Part shown: positions 51,809-59,968 of the stretch, one piece after another
Layout of the letters: each line of letters opens with the position of its first letter
Position numbering within the stretch: position 1 is the stretch's first letter
Assembly: GCF_003012775.1 (NCBI RefSeq)
Contig: NZ_PXYG01000001.1
Span: 1-64,000 of the forward strand
Origin: Zobellella endophytica
GTDB taxonomy: Bacteria > Pseudomonadota > Gammaproteobacteria > Enterobacterales > Aeromonadaceae
Length of the DNA stretch: 64,000 nt
Direction: 5' to 3'
Program-made: the position numbers and the translations under genes
Notes under the pieces: model-generated
Database searches by the model: none
Told to the model about the DNA's origin: nothing
The model's input: the letters and a program-made list of their open reading frames with translations, nothing else

Positions 51809-52657
51809 ATGAGCCAGAATGACAAGCGAGACTTCGAGGGACGTTATTTCGTGGTGACCGGCAGTACCCAGGGGCTGGGGGCGGCGGTGGCCGGCTTGCT
51901 GGCGGCGCGGGGAGCGGCGGGCCTAGTGCTGTGCGGGCGCAGCCGGGACAAGGGGCAGGCCCAGGCCGACCGGCTGACCAACATGGGCTGCCCGTCCTGG
52001 TTCGTGCCGGCGGATCTGGAGCGGGCGGAGGACTGCCAGGCCATTATCGACGAGGCCGAGCGGCGCTTCGGCACCCTGCACGGCCTGGCCAACTGCGCCG
52101 GCATGTCGGATCGGGGCGGCATCCTCGACACCAGCCCCGAGCTGTTCGACCGCATCTTCGCGGTCAACGTGCGGGCGCCCTTCTTCCTGATGCAGGCGGC
52201 CATCAAGCTGATGATCCGCACCGGAACAGCAGGCAGCATCGCCAACATCATCACCATGACTTCCCACGGCGGCCAGTCCTTCCTCACCCCTTACGCTTCC
52301 TCCAAGGGCGCCCTGACCACCCTCACCAAAAACGTGGCCTACAGCGCCATGCGCAACCGGATCCGGGTCAACGGCCTCAATATCGGCTGGATGGATTCGC
52401 CCCACGAGCACGAGATCCAGCGCCAGTACCACGGTGCCGACGACGACTGGCTGGACCGGGTGGAGCAGGCGCAGCCCTTCGGCCGCCTGCTCAAGCCGGA
52501 GGAGGTGGCGCGGGCACTGGCCTTTATGCTGTCCGACGAGTCGGGCATGATGACCGGCGCCATCATCGACTTCGACCAGGGGGTGATCGGCTGCGGCGAC
52601 GAAGGCACCCCCAAGCCGCCGGCGGCCCTGGCCCTGCCGGAAGGAGGCGCGGCATGA
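51809..52657 (+). CDS. Short-chain dehydrogenase/reductase
   Basis: 282 residues, classical SDR. Cofactor motif TGSTQGLGAAVA, catalytic Ser in TMTSHGGQ, Tyr-x3-Lys in TPYASSKGALT, and NCAGMSDRG. VCGRSR-like residues (LVLCGRSRDKG) after beta-2 hint at NADP(H). Overlaps the dioxygenase gene by four bases (ATGA). Start follows CGGAGGG. Substrate unknown; it could oxidise a hydroxyl made or exposed by the dioxygenase. Confidence 0.9.
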   Translation: MSQNDKRDFEGRYFVVTGSTQGLGAAVAGLLAARGAAGLVLCGRSRDKGQAQADRLTNMGCPSWFVPADLERAEDCQAIIDEAERRFGTLHGLANCAGMSDRGGILDTSPELFDRIFAVNVRAPFFLMQAAIKLMIRTGTAGSIANIITMTSHGGQSFLTPYASSKGALTTLTKNVAYSAMRNRIRVNGLNIGWMDSPHEHEIQRQYHGADDDWLDRVEQAQPFGRLLKPEEVARALAFMLSDESGMMTGAIIDFDQGVIGCGDEGTPKPPAALALPEGGAA

Positions 52658-53808
52658 CGGCGCTCTATCTGCAACCGGAGCGGCTGGAGCTGGCCGGGTT
52701 CGCCGCCCTGTGCGAACAGTCTCCGGCCCTGGCCGACTACCCCCTGGCGGCCGGTATCGAACGCCGGGTGCTGGTCTATCGGGCGAACACCCTGAACGCC
52801 GCCGTCCAACGACATCGCACCGAAGTGCTGGCCGAGCTGCACCGGGCCCTGGCCCAGGGGCCGGGGGTGCTGGTGATCAAGGGCGGCTATGCCGATCAGG
52901 GGGTCATCGAGCGCAACACGGCGGTGTTCGGGCGCATCTTCGCGGAGGAGGCGGAGCGCGGGGCGGCGGCGGATCACTTCGCCCAGGCCGGCCACAACGG
53001 CCGCATCTGGAACTCACTGCAGAAGGTGGCGGAGCGGGACGCCGAGGCCTTTATCGACTACTACGCCAACCCCCTGCTGGCGCTGGTGTGCGAGGCCTGG
53101 CTGGGGCCCTGGTACCAGATCACCGCCCAGGTCAATGTGGTGCGCCCGGGCGGCCAGGCCCAGCAGCCGCACCGGGACTACCACCTCGGTTTCCAGTCGG
53201 CGGCCGACGCGAGCCGCTTCCCGCTGCCGGTGCAGCAATTGTCCCAGTACCTGACCCTGCAGGGGGCCGTGGCCCACTCGGACATGCCCCTGGCCGCGGG
53301 GCCCACCCTGCTGCTGCCCTTTTCCCAGCGGTATGAGGGCGGCTACCTGGCCTGGCGGCGGCCGGACTTTATCGACTATTTCGAGCGCCATGCGGTGCAG
53401 CTGCCGCTGGAGCGGGGGGACCTGCTGTTCTTCAGCCCGGCCCTGTTCCACGCCGCCGGCAGCAACAGCACCGAGGATGTGGTGCGCACCGCCAACCTGC
53501 TGCAGGTGTCTTCCGCCTTCGGCAAGCCGATGGAAACGGTGAACCGGGAGCGGATATTGCGGCACCTCTATCCGGCGCTGCTGGCCCGCTATCGTCAGGG
53601 CCAACTGGCGGAGCCCGAGCTGTCGGCGCTGATCGCGGCCGCCGCCGATGGGTACTCCTTTCCCACTAACCTGGACCGGGATCCGCCCCTCGGCGGCCTG
53701 GCGCCGCAAACCCAGCAGCAACTGCTGCGCCAGGCGCTGGAAGCAGGCTGGACGGAAGCGGACTTCGGCCGGCAACTGAGCCTGAGCCAGCAAAAGCGGC
53801 AGGCGTGA
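52654..53808 (+). CDS. Phytanoyl-CoA-dioxygenase (PhyH)-family Fe(II)/2-oxoglutarate oxygenase
   Basis: 384 residues; start ATG at 52654 behind AAGGAGG, overlapping the SDR stop. Fe(II) ligands His173 and Asp175 (QQPHRDYHLG) and His266 (ALFHAAGSN), with Arg278 (DVVRTANL) for 2-oxoglutarate, all fit the family. No CoA-linked genes are near, so a small hydroxylated or methylated substrate is more likely than phytanoyl-CoA. Context (inositol genes, SDR, exporter) suggests a cyclitol or its ether; this is inference. An extra C-terminal ~90 residues, helical, follow the core. Confidence 0.85.
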   Translation: MTALYLQPERLELAGFAALCEQSPALADYPLAAGIERRVLVYRANTLNAAVQRHRTEVLAELHRALAQGPGVLVIKGGYADQGVIERNTAVFGRIFAEEAERGAAADHFAQAGHNGRIWNSLQKVAERDAEAFIDYYANPLLALVCEAWLGPWYQITAQVNVVRPGGQAQQPHRDYHLGFQSAADASRFPLPVQQLSQYLTLQGAVAHSDMPLAAGPTLLLPFSQRYEGGYLAWRRPDFIDYFERHAVQLPLERGDLLFFSPALFHAAGSNSTEDVVRTANLLQVSSAFGKPMETVNRERILRHLYPALLARYRQGQLAEPELSALIAAAADGYSFPTNLDRDPPLGGLAPQTQQQLLRQALEAGWTEADFGRQLSLSQQKRQA

Positions 53809-54236
53809 AGGCGACCCCTGCCACTTTAACCGGCGGCCAAACACCGCCGTTTGCAGACGGGCGCCTTGCCGGTGGGGCGCAGGCGGCCCGCCCACGCCCC
53901 AACGGGGCGGGCAACACCCAAACCATGGCAGCAGCCCGCTTACCAGGAAGCACCTTGCCCGAGTTTTAAACTATATGGTGCTCTGTTCAGACGGTCGGAC
54001 TGGTGCCCAAGCGCCTGGCCTGAAGGTACAAGGGGCAGCCTGATCTGTCCCTAAAGCAAGAAAATAAAGTTTTTCTCTGTTTTTTTTCTTGTGGTCCACT
54101 CCGATGCGCCATATGGCGCAATTCCCGCCCTCTGCCTGCATTCACAAAGCGCAAGAAATCGAATATGGACCCTGCCGGCTTTTGCTCTAATAACAGCACA
54201 TTAACAACGGCTGTAAGCCCTATCCGAGGTGCCATC
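53809..54236. other. Gene-free 428-bp region with palindromes
   Basis: Contains a CGCCCC-AAC-GGGGCG hairpin (53895-53909), an AT-rich inverted repeat (CAAGAAAATAAAG ... TTTTTTTTCTTG, 54058-54092) and a perfect palindrome at 54105. No open frame here looks coding. It probably holds the end of the dioxygenase transcript and the promoter of the next operon. Confidence 0.5.
54105..54120. promoter_or_regulatory. Perfect 16-bp palindrome, candidate operator
   Basis: TGCGCCATATGGCGCA, 117 nt upstream of the IolE/MocC-like start. Perfect symmetry and the place in an AT-rich promoter region suggest a regulator site. The regulator is not known; the nearby AraC gene would prefer direct repeats. Confidence 0.45.
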
Positions 54237-55160
54237 ATGACCATGCATATCACCAGTGCCCCCTGCTGCTGGGGCGTGGACGACGTCAACAATCCCCACC
54301 TGCCGCCCTGGGAAAGGGTACTGAGCGAGGCGGCCCAGGCCGGCTACCGGGGCATCGAGCTCGGCCCCTACGGCTACCTGCCGCTGGATATCGACCGGGT
54401 CGGCACGGCGCTCGACGCCAACGGCCTGAGCGTGGTGGCGGGCACCATCTTCGACGATCTGGTGGACCCGGCCAACCTCGACAACCTGCTCCGCCAGACC
54501 CGTGACATCTGCGACCTGCTCACCCGCTTGCCCCGGTTGCCCAAGGCGCCGGGTCAGCGCTTCGCCGCCCCCTACCTGGTGCTGATCGACCATGTGCACG
54601 CCGAGCGCAGCCTGGTGGCCGGCCACCCGGAGCGCGCGCGCCGGCTCTCGCCCGAGCGCTGGCGGCAGACCATGGCGCATATCGAGGCCATCGCCACCCT
54701 GGCCCGGGACCGGTACGGGGTGCGGGCGGTGATCCATCCCCACGCGGGCGGCTATATCGAATTCGAGGATGAAATCGAGCGACTGGTAGAGGACATCCCC
54801 GCCGAGGTGGCCGGCCTGTGCCTGGACACCGGCCATCTCTACTACTCGAAGATGGATCCGGTGAGCTGGCTGCGGCGCCATGCCGGGCGCATCGACTACC
54901 TGCATTTCAAGGACATAGACCCCGAGGTGTACGCCGAGGTGATGGCGGAGCCGGTGGACTTCTTCGCCGCCTGCGCCCGGGGCGTGATGTGTCCCATCGG
55001 CCGGGGCGTGCTGGACTACGACGCCATCCACGCCCTGCTCAAGGAGCTTGACTACCAGGGCTATATCACGGTGGAGCAGGAGCGGGATCCGCGCAACGCC
55101 GCCGGCAGCCTGCAGGATGTGACCGCCAGCCTGGCCTTTCTGCAAAGCAAGGGGTTTTAG
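54237..55160 (+). CDS. IolE/MocC-like TIM-barrel protein (probable inosose dehydratase family)
   Basis: 307 residues, started at the ATG at 54237 behind GAGGTG (a second ATG follows two codons later). SAPCCWGVDDVNNPHLPPWERVLSEA and GYRGIELGPYGYLP match the IolE/MocC group. Metal ligand candidates: VIHPHAGGYIEFE, LCLDTGHLYYS, LHFKDIDP and TVEQERD. IolE dehydrates 2-keto-myo-inositol. It precedes a Gfo/Idh dehydrogenase by 173 nt with a folded repeat between them, so co-transcription is uncertain. Confidence 0.75.
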   Translation: MTMHITSAPCCWGVDDVNNPHLPPWERVLSEAAQAGYRGIELGPYGYLPLDIDRVGTALDANGLSVVAGTIFDDLVDPANLDNLLRQTRDICDLLTRLPRLPKAPGQRFAAPYLVLIDHVHAERSLVAGHPERARRLSPERWRQTMAHIEAIATLARDRYGVRAVIHPHAGGYIEFEDEIERLVEDIPAEVAGLCLDTGHLYYSKMDPVSWLRRHAGRIDYLHFKDIDPEVYAEVMAEPVDFFAACARGVMCPIGRGVLDYDAIHALLKELDYQGYITVEQERDPRNAAGSLQDVTASLAFLQSKGF

Positions 55161-55187
55161 GGCAGTCAATACCAATGTCAAAGGGGC

Positions 55188-55289
55188 GGGCAAAGGGAGC
55201 TGCTCCGCCGACCGTCACATGCCAGGGATGGCATGTGCGAGTGTACAGGGATGTATTTACAGCGGGTCGGCGGAGTAGTCCCTTTGGCC
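55188..55289. repeat. Large folded repeat element, copy 2
   Basis: Outer arms GGGCAAAGGGAGCTGCTCCG...GACC (55188-55213) and GGTCGGCGGAGTAGTCCCTT...GGCC (55265-55289) pair over ~24 bp with one bulge. Inside are CACATGCC-AGGGAT-GGCATGTG (perfect 8-bp stem) and TGTACAGGGATGTATTTACA. Same plan as copies at 5608 and 63751. Confidence 0.85.
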
Positions 55290-55333
55290 GGACTCGGGAT
55301 ACCTACAGACGACTGGAACAAGGAGAAACCGCA

Positions 55334-56506
55334 ATGATTTATGGAGAACGCAAGGTCAAGGCGCCCATCCGCTGGGCCATGGTGGGCGGCGGCAAGGGCA
55401 GCCAGATTGGCTATATCCACCGCTCGGCGGCGCTGCGCGACCACAGCTTCCAACTGGTGGCCGGCGCCTTCGACATCGACCCCGAACGGGGCCGGGATTT
55501 CGGCGCCGGCCTGCAGGTGGCGCCCGAGCGCTGTTACGCCGACTACCAGACCCTGTTCGCCGAAGAGGCCAAACGGGAAGACGGTATCCAGGCGGTGTCC
55601 ATCGCCACCCCCAACGGCACCCACTTCGCCATCAGCAAGGCGGCGCTGGAAGCGGGCCTGCACGTGGTGTGCGAAAAACCCCTGTGCTTTACCCTGGCCG
55701 AGGCCGAGGAACTGCGCGCCCTGGCCGAACGCCGGCAGCGCATGCTGTGCGTGACCTACGGCTATGCCGGCCACCAACTGATCAGCCAGGCCAGGGCCAT
55801 GATCGCCAACGGCGAGCTGGGTGAAATCCGCATGGTGCACATGCAGTTCGCCCACGGCTTCCACAACGAGGCGGTGGAACTGGCCAACCCCAGTACCCAG
55901 TGGCGGGTGGATCCCCGTTACGCCGGGCCCAGCTATGTGCTGGGGGATCTGGCTACCCATCCGCTCTATTTGTCCGAGGTGATGCTGCCGGAACTGAAGA
56001 TTGAGAAGCTGCTGTGCGCCCGCCAGAGCTTCGTGCAGAGCCGGGCGCCGCTCGAGGACAACGCCTATGTGCTGATGCAGTACAGCGGCGGGGTGATGGG
56101 GCACCTCTGGGCCAGCGCGGTCAACGCCGGCTCCATGCACGGCCAGAAGATCCGGGTGATCGGTTCCCGGGCCAGCCTGGAATGGTGGGACGAACAGCCC
56201 AACCAGCTGCGTTTTGAAATCCAGGGCGAGCCGGCGCGCATCCTGGAGCGGGGCATGGGCTACCTCTACCCCGAGGCGCTGGAGGACGACCGCATCGGCG
56301 GCGGTCATCCCGAGGGCTTGTTCGAATCCTGGTCCAACCTCTACTACCGTTTCGCCCTGGCGATGGAAGCCTGCGACGCGGGCGAGCACGACCGGGTGCA
56401 GGCCCTGCATATCCCCGGCATCGAGGCCGGGGTGGCAGGGGTGCGCTGGGTGGAAAACTGCGTGCGCTCGGCGGACCAGGGCGCGGTGTGGGTGGATTAC
56501 CGCTAG
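55334..56506 (+). CDS. Gfo/Idh/MocA family dehydrogenase (390-aa type), copy B
   Basis: 390 residues, started at the ATG at 55334 behind AAGGAGAAA; the longer frame runs into the repeat and is not used. GMVGGG-type Rossmann motif (AMVGGGKGSQIGYIHR), catalytic Lys in VVCEKPLCF and Asp/His in VLGDLATHPLYLSE. Same length as, and about half identical by eye to, the product of 35807-36979. Neighbours differ (IolE-like upstream, AraC downstream). A cyclitol or glycoside dehydrogenase is likely; substrate unknown. Confidence 0.85.
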   Translation: MIYGERKVKAPIRWAMVGGGKGSQIGYIHRSAALRDHSFQLVAGAFDIDPERGRDFGAGLQVAPERCYADYQTLFAEEAKREDGIQAVSIATPNGTHFAISKAALEAGLHVVCEKPLCFTLAEAEELRALAERRQRMLCVTYGYAGHQLISQARAMIANGELGEIRMVHMQFAHGFHNEAVELANPSTQWRVDPRYAGPSYVLGDLATHPLYLSEVMLPELKIEKLLCARQSFVQSRAPLEDNAYVLMQYSGGVMGHLWASAVNAGSMHGQKIRVIGSRASLEWWDEQPNQLRFEIQGEPARILERGMGYLYPEALEDDRIGGGHPEGLFESWSNLYYRFALAMEACDAGEHDRVQALHIPGIEAGVAGVRWVENCVRSADQGAVWVDYR

Positions 56507-56572
56507 GGGTGGGCTTGCGCCGCGCGCTCCCCGGGGACAAGATAAGCGGGTGTGCCCACCAGGAGAGACGGC

Positions 56573-57418
56573 GTGATACAGCATTTTGTCAGCGGCAAAC
56601 GCCGGGGCCGGCTGGAGCTGGAGCAGCCGGCCGAGCTGATGTACCTCTGCCTGGCCGACGCCGGCGATACCCGGCTGCCCCGCGCCATGCACCGGCACGA
56701 CGACCGGGTGGAGATCGTCTTTATCCGCGAGGGCAGCGGCACCCATGTCATCGACGGTCGCGCCTACCGTACCGGGCGGGGCGATCTGCTGATCTACAAC
56801 GGCGGTGTGTTGCATGACGAGTCCGCCAACCCGGGCGAGGGCATGAGCGTCTACTGCTGCGCCTTCACCAACCTCAAGCTTAAAGGCCTGCCCAAAAACA
56901 CCCTGAGCCGCGGTCGGGTGCGGATCCCCACCGGCGAGCGCCATGGGGAATTCGACGGCCTGTTCGGGCTCTTGCATGCCCAGATCCGTTCCGAGCACAA
57001 GCTCAGCCTGGCCTGCTGCGATCACCTGCTGCAGGCGCTGCTGCTGATGGTGTTCAGCCTGATCGACGAGCAGGACGCGGAGGAGGAGGCGGCCCGCTAC
57101 GAGCTGGGCGAAAGCGTCAAGCGCTATATCGACCGGCACTACCAGGACGAGCTGGATCTCGGCCGCCTGTCCGAGGCGCTCAACATCAGCCCCTATTACC
57201 TCGCCCACCGCTTCAGGCAGAGCGTGGGTTGCTCGCCCATCCAGTACCTGATCCGCCGGCGCATCGGCGAGGCCCAGACCCTGCTGATCAACACCGGGCT
57301 CAGCGTCACCGACATCGCCCTGCTGGTGGGCTACGACAACCCCAACTACTTCAACACCGCCTTCCGGAAGGTGGTGGGCATCCCCCCCGGCCGGTACCGC
57401 CGGCAATACCTGGAATAG
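56573..57418 (+). CDS. AraC-family transcriptional regulator
   Basis: 281 residues. The GTG at 56573 sits 7 nt behind AGGAGA and is preferred to the GTG at 56552. N-terminal cupin effector domain (MHRHDDRVEIVFIREGSGTHVIDGRAY, LLIYNGGVLHDE), C-terminal double HTH (GRLSEALNISPYYLAHRFRQSVGCSPIQYLI and TDIALLVGYDNPNYFNTAFRKVVGIPPGRYR). 66 nt after the dehydrogenase, same strand; probably senses its substrate. Confidence 0.92.
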   Translation: MIQHFVSGKRRGRLELEQPAELMYLCLADAGDTRLPRAMHRHDDRVEIVFIREGSGTHVIDGRAYRTGRGDLLIYNGGVLHDESANPGEGMSVYCCAFTNLKLKGLPKNTLSRGRVRIPTGERHGEFDGLFGLLHAQIRSEHKLSLACCDHLLQALLLMVFSLIDEQDAEEEAARYELGESVKRYIDRHYQDELDLGRLSEALNISPYYLAHRFRQSVGCSPIQYLIRRRIGEAQTLLINTGLSVTDIALLVGYDNPNYFNTAFRKVVGIPPGRYRRQYLE

Positions 57419-57540
57419 CCTTCCCGCGCGCCGGCCCCGTGCCAGCCTGCTCCAAACCGGCCCGCGCCGGCCGACGAGGTTAACGAATTGTGTCGCCAGT
57501 CACAGTTCCGCCAAAGAGCGTTTGGATTTTTAAATTCACA

Positions 57541-57557
57541 ATTTCACCAAACGAAAT
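57541..57557. promoter_or_regulatory. Candidate operator upstream of iolB
   Basis: ATTTCACCAAACGAAAT, an inverted repeat ATTTC-N7-GAAAT in an AT-rich stretch 58 nt before iolB. It resembles the AACGAAAT element upstream of the SDR gene (51754-51776). Confidence 0.4.
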
Positions 57558-57614
57558 AAATGTTTTATTATCACTTCCAACAGAATCAGTCATTCACCAA
57601 CCAGGGGGAAGCGG

Positions 57615-58436
57615 ATGTCCAAATTATTATCCAAGCGCCGACAAGCGGACGGCCAGGGCGCCATCCAGCGCATCACGCCAGAGTCGGCCGGCTGGGGCTA
57701 TGTGGGCTTCGAGGTGTATGAGCTGGAAGCCGGCCAGAGCCTGAGCCAGGAGACCCTGGACCGGGAAGTCTGCCTGGTGCTGGTGGCGGGCAAGGCCAGT
57801 GTGCGCACAAAAGAGCTGAACGTCGGCTCCATCGGCGAGCGGATGAGTCCCTTCGAGCGCAAGAAGCCCTACGCGGTTTATGTGCCCAACGACGATCATT
57901 TCACCGTCACCGCCGACACTAAAGTAGAGCTGGCGGTATGCAAGGCGCCGGGTTTCGGTAACTACCCGGCGCGGCTGATTGCTCCCGCGCAGATCGATGC
58001 CGAGCATCGCGGCAAGGGCCACAACCAGCGCTATGTGCACAACATCCTGCCCGACACCGCCGAGGCGGACAGCCTGCTGGTGGTGGAGGTGTTCACCGAC
58101 GAGGGCTGCACCAGCTCCTACCCGTCCCACAAGCACGACCGGGACGCCGAGCCGGGCGAAACCTACCTGGAAGAGACCTATTACCACCGCTTCGATCCGC
58201 CCCAGGGGTTTGCCCTGCAGCGGGTCTATACCGACGATTTCGAGCTGGACGAGTGCATGGCGCCCTACAACCAGGACGTGGTGCAGGTGCCGAAAGGCTA
58301 CCACCCGGTGGCCACCATCGCCGGTTACGACAACTACTACCTGAACGTGATGGCCGGGCCCACCCGCAAGTGGCGCTTTACCTGGGAGGCCGATCACGCC
58401 TGGGTGAATTCCGATAACTATCCCAGAACCAAGTAA
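57615..58436 (+). CDS. iolB: 5-Deoxy-glucuronate isomerase
   Basis: 273 residues (B. subtilis IolB 271). Isomerises 5-deoxy-glucuronate to 5-dehydro-2-deoxy-gluconate, the fourth step of inositol breakdown. Cupin metal motif SSYPSHKHDRDAEPGETYLEETYYHRF and the C-terminal DVVQVPKGYHPVATIAGYDNYYLNVMAG are typical. Start follows AGGGGGAAG. Upstream of a second inositol dehydrogenase gene by 60 nt. Its presence shows that the full iol route exists in this organism. Confidence 0.95.
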   Translation: MSKLLSKRRQADGQGAIQRITPESAGWGYVGFEVYELEAGQSLSQETLDREVCLVLVAGKASVRTKELNVGSIGERMSPFERKKPYAVYVPNDDHFTVTADTKVELAVCKAPGFGNYPARLIAPAQIDAEHRGKGHNQRYVHNILPDTAEADSLLVVEVFTDEGCTSSYPSHKHDRDAEPGETYLEETYYHRFDPPQGFALQRVYTDDFELDECMAPYNQDVVQVPKGYHPVATIAGYDNYYLNVMAGPTRKWRFTWEADHAWVNSDNYPRTK

Positions 58437-58496
58437 GTTGCCCAACAGCAACTCACCCAAAACAAGCAAGTCAACACAAGGACAAGGAGAGGGTAA

Positions 58497-59483
58497 ATGA
58501 TTAATGTGGCATTGATTGGCGCCGGCCGCATCGGCCAGGTGCATTCGGCGAATATAGTGGCGCATCCCGAGAGCCGGCTGGTGGCCATCGTGGATCCCTT
58601 TCCGGAGGCGGCCCAGAGCCTGTCCGAGAAAACCGGCGCACCGGTGAAGACACTGGAAGAAGTGATGGCCGACCAAAGCATCGACGCCGTGGTCATCGGC
58701 TCGGCCACCGACACCCACGCCGACTTTATCGAGCTGGCGGCGCGCAGCGGCAAGGCCATCTTCTGCGAGAAGCCGGTGGATCTCAGCCTCGAGCGGGTGC
58801 AGGCCTGCCTCGAGGTGGTGGAGGAGTGCAAGGTGCCGCTGCTGGTGGGTTTCAACCGCCGCTTCGATCCCAACTTCGCCGCCGTGCGCAACCGCTACCA
58901 GCAAGGCCAGATCGGCAAGGCCGAGTCGGTGCTGATCGTGTCCCGGGATCCGTCGCCGCCCCCGGTGTCCTACATCCAGCGCTCCGGCGGCCTGTTCCGC
59001 GACATGACCATCCACGACTTCGACATGGCCTGCTACCTGGTGGACGAGCCGGTGGTGGCGGTGACCGCCCGCGGCAGCTGCGTGGTGGACCCGGCCATCG
59101 GTGAGGCCGGCGATATCGACACCGCCGTGGTCACCCTGGAGTTCGCCTCCGGCGCCCTGGGCACCATCGTCAATACCCGCCGCTCCGGCTTCGGTTATGA
59201 CCAGCGCATCGAGCTGCTGGGCGCCGAGGGCATGCTCAGGGCCGAGAACCAGCTGGAAAACACCGTGCTGCTGGCCAACGAGCAGGGCACCGGTGTGGCC
59301 AACCCCCAGTATTTCTTCCTGGAACGCTACAGCGCCGCCTACAAGACCGAGTGGGCCCACTTCGTGGACGTGGCCCTGGGCCGGGCCCAATGCCTGAGCG
59401 GCGGCAAGGAAGGCGAGCAGGCCCTGCGCCTGGCCGACGCGGCGGTGGAGTCCTACGCCACCGGCAAGACGGTTCGCCTGTAA
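58497..59483 (+). CDS. Inositol 2-dehydrogenase-like protein (second IolG)
   Basis: 328 residues. IolG-type: GAGRIGQVHSANI, Lys92 (CEKPVD), Asp169 and His173 (FRDMTIHDFDMACYL), VGFNRRFDPNF. The spacing of catalytic residues equals that of B. subtilis IolG (97/172/176). Operon with iolB; start follows AAGGAGAGGG. The iolG at 40309 is only distantly similar, so the two may differ in substrate (myo-, chiro- or scyllo-inositol) or cofactor. Confidence 0.88.
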   Translation: MINVALIGAGRIGQVHSANIVAHPESRLVAIVDPFPEAAQSLSEKTGAPVKTLEEVMADQSIDAVVIGSATDTHADFIELAARSGKAIFCEKPVDLSLERVQACLEVVEECKVPLLVGFNRRFDPNFAAVRNRYQQGQIGKAESVLIVSRDPSPPPVSYIQRSGGLFRDMTIHDFDMACYLVDEPVVAVTARGSCVVDPAIGEAGDIDTAVVTLEFASGALGTIVNTRRSGFGYDQRIELLGAEGMLRAENQLENTVLLANEQGTGVANPQYFFLERYSAAYKTEWAHFVDVALGRAQCLSGGKEGEQALRLADAAVESYATGKTVRL

Positions 59484-59525
59484 GGAAAGGGCCCGCGCCA
59501 GATAACCGGTGTGCCGGCCCCATCC

Positions 59526-59872
59526 GTAGGGTCGACTTCAGTCGACCAAAATACGGCGCCGGGGCCTGGGCTGGTCCCATGTAGGGTCGGCTTCAGTCGA
59601 CCAAAATACGGCGGAGGGGCCTGGGCTGGTCCCATGTAGGGTCGACTTCAGTCGACCAAAAAACGGCGCCGGGGTCTGGGCTGGTCCCATCCGTAGGGTC
59701 GACTTCAGTCGACCAAAAAACGGCGCCGGGGTCTGGGCTGGTCCCATCCGTAGGGTCGACTTCAGTCGACCAAAATACGGCGCCGGGGCTGGGCTGCCCC
59801 TATCCGTAGGGTCGACTTCAGTCGACCAAAAAACGGCGCCGGGGTCTGGGGGGGGCCACTGAAGTGGACCCT
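59526..59872. repeat. REP array, six direct units of 55-57 bp plus one inverted variant
   Basis: GTAG plus GGTCGACTTCAGTCGACC recurs with palindromes starting at 59529, 59584, 59639, 59696, 59753 and 59809, each followed by AAAATACGGCGCCGGGG-type spacer and CTGGGCTGGTCCCAT. A last inverted variant, GGCCACTGAAGTGGACC-CTAC, closes the array. Spacers are near-identical, so it is not CRISPR. It fills most of the 485-bp gap between the inositol dehydrogenase and the isomerase gene. Confidence 0.9.
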
Positions 59873-59968
59873 ACAGCGGACTCTGCAGCGGCTCCCATGG
59901 GTCATTTTGCTATCGGTTGCAAAAGGGCCGGGTGGCGGGATTTATTTTTTATTATCAGGAGTAAACAC

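Noticed and set aside
51931-52653. Upstream extension of the dioxygenase frame through the SDR gene, suggesting a fusion
   Set aside because: The added part is out of frame with the SDR and looks like shadow sequence; AAGGAGG and ATG at 52654 give a normal start.
59526-59872. Evenly spaced repeats that resemble a CRISPR array
   Set aside because: The stretches between repeats are nearly identical, the repeats are GTAG plus palindrome, and no cas genes are near. It is a REP array.
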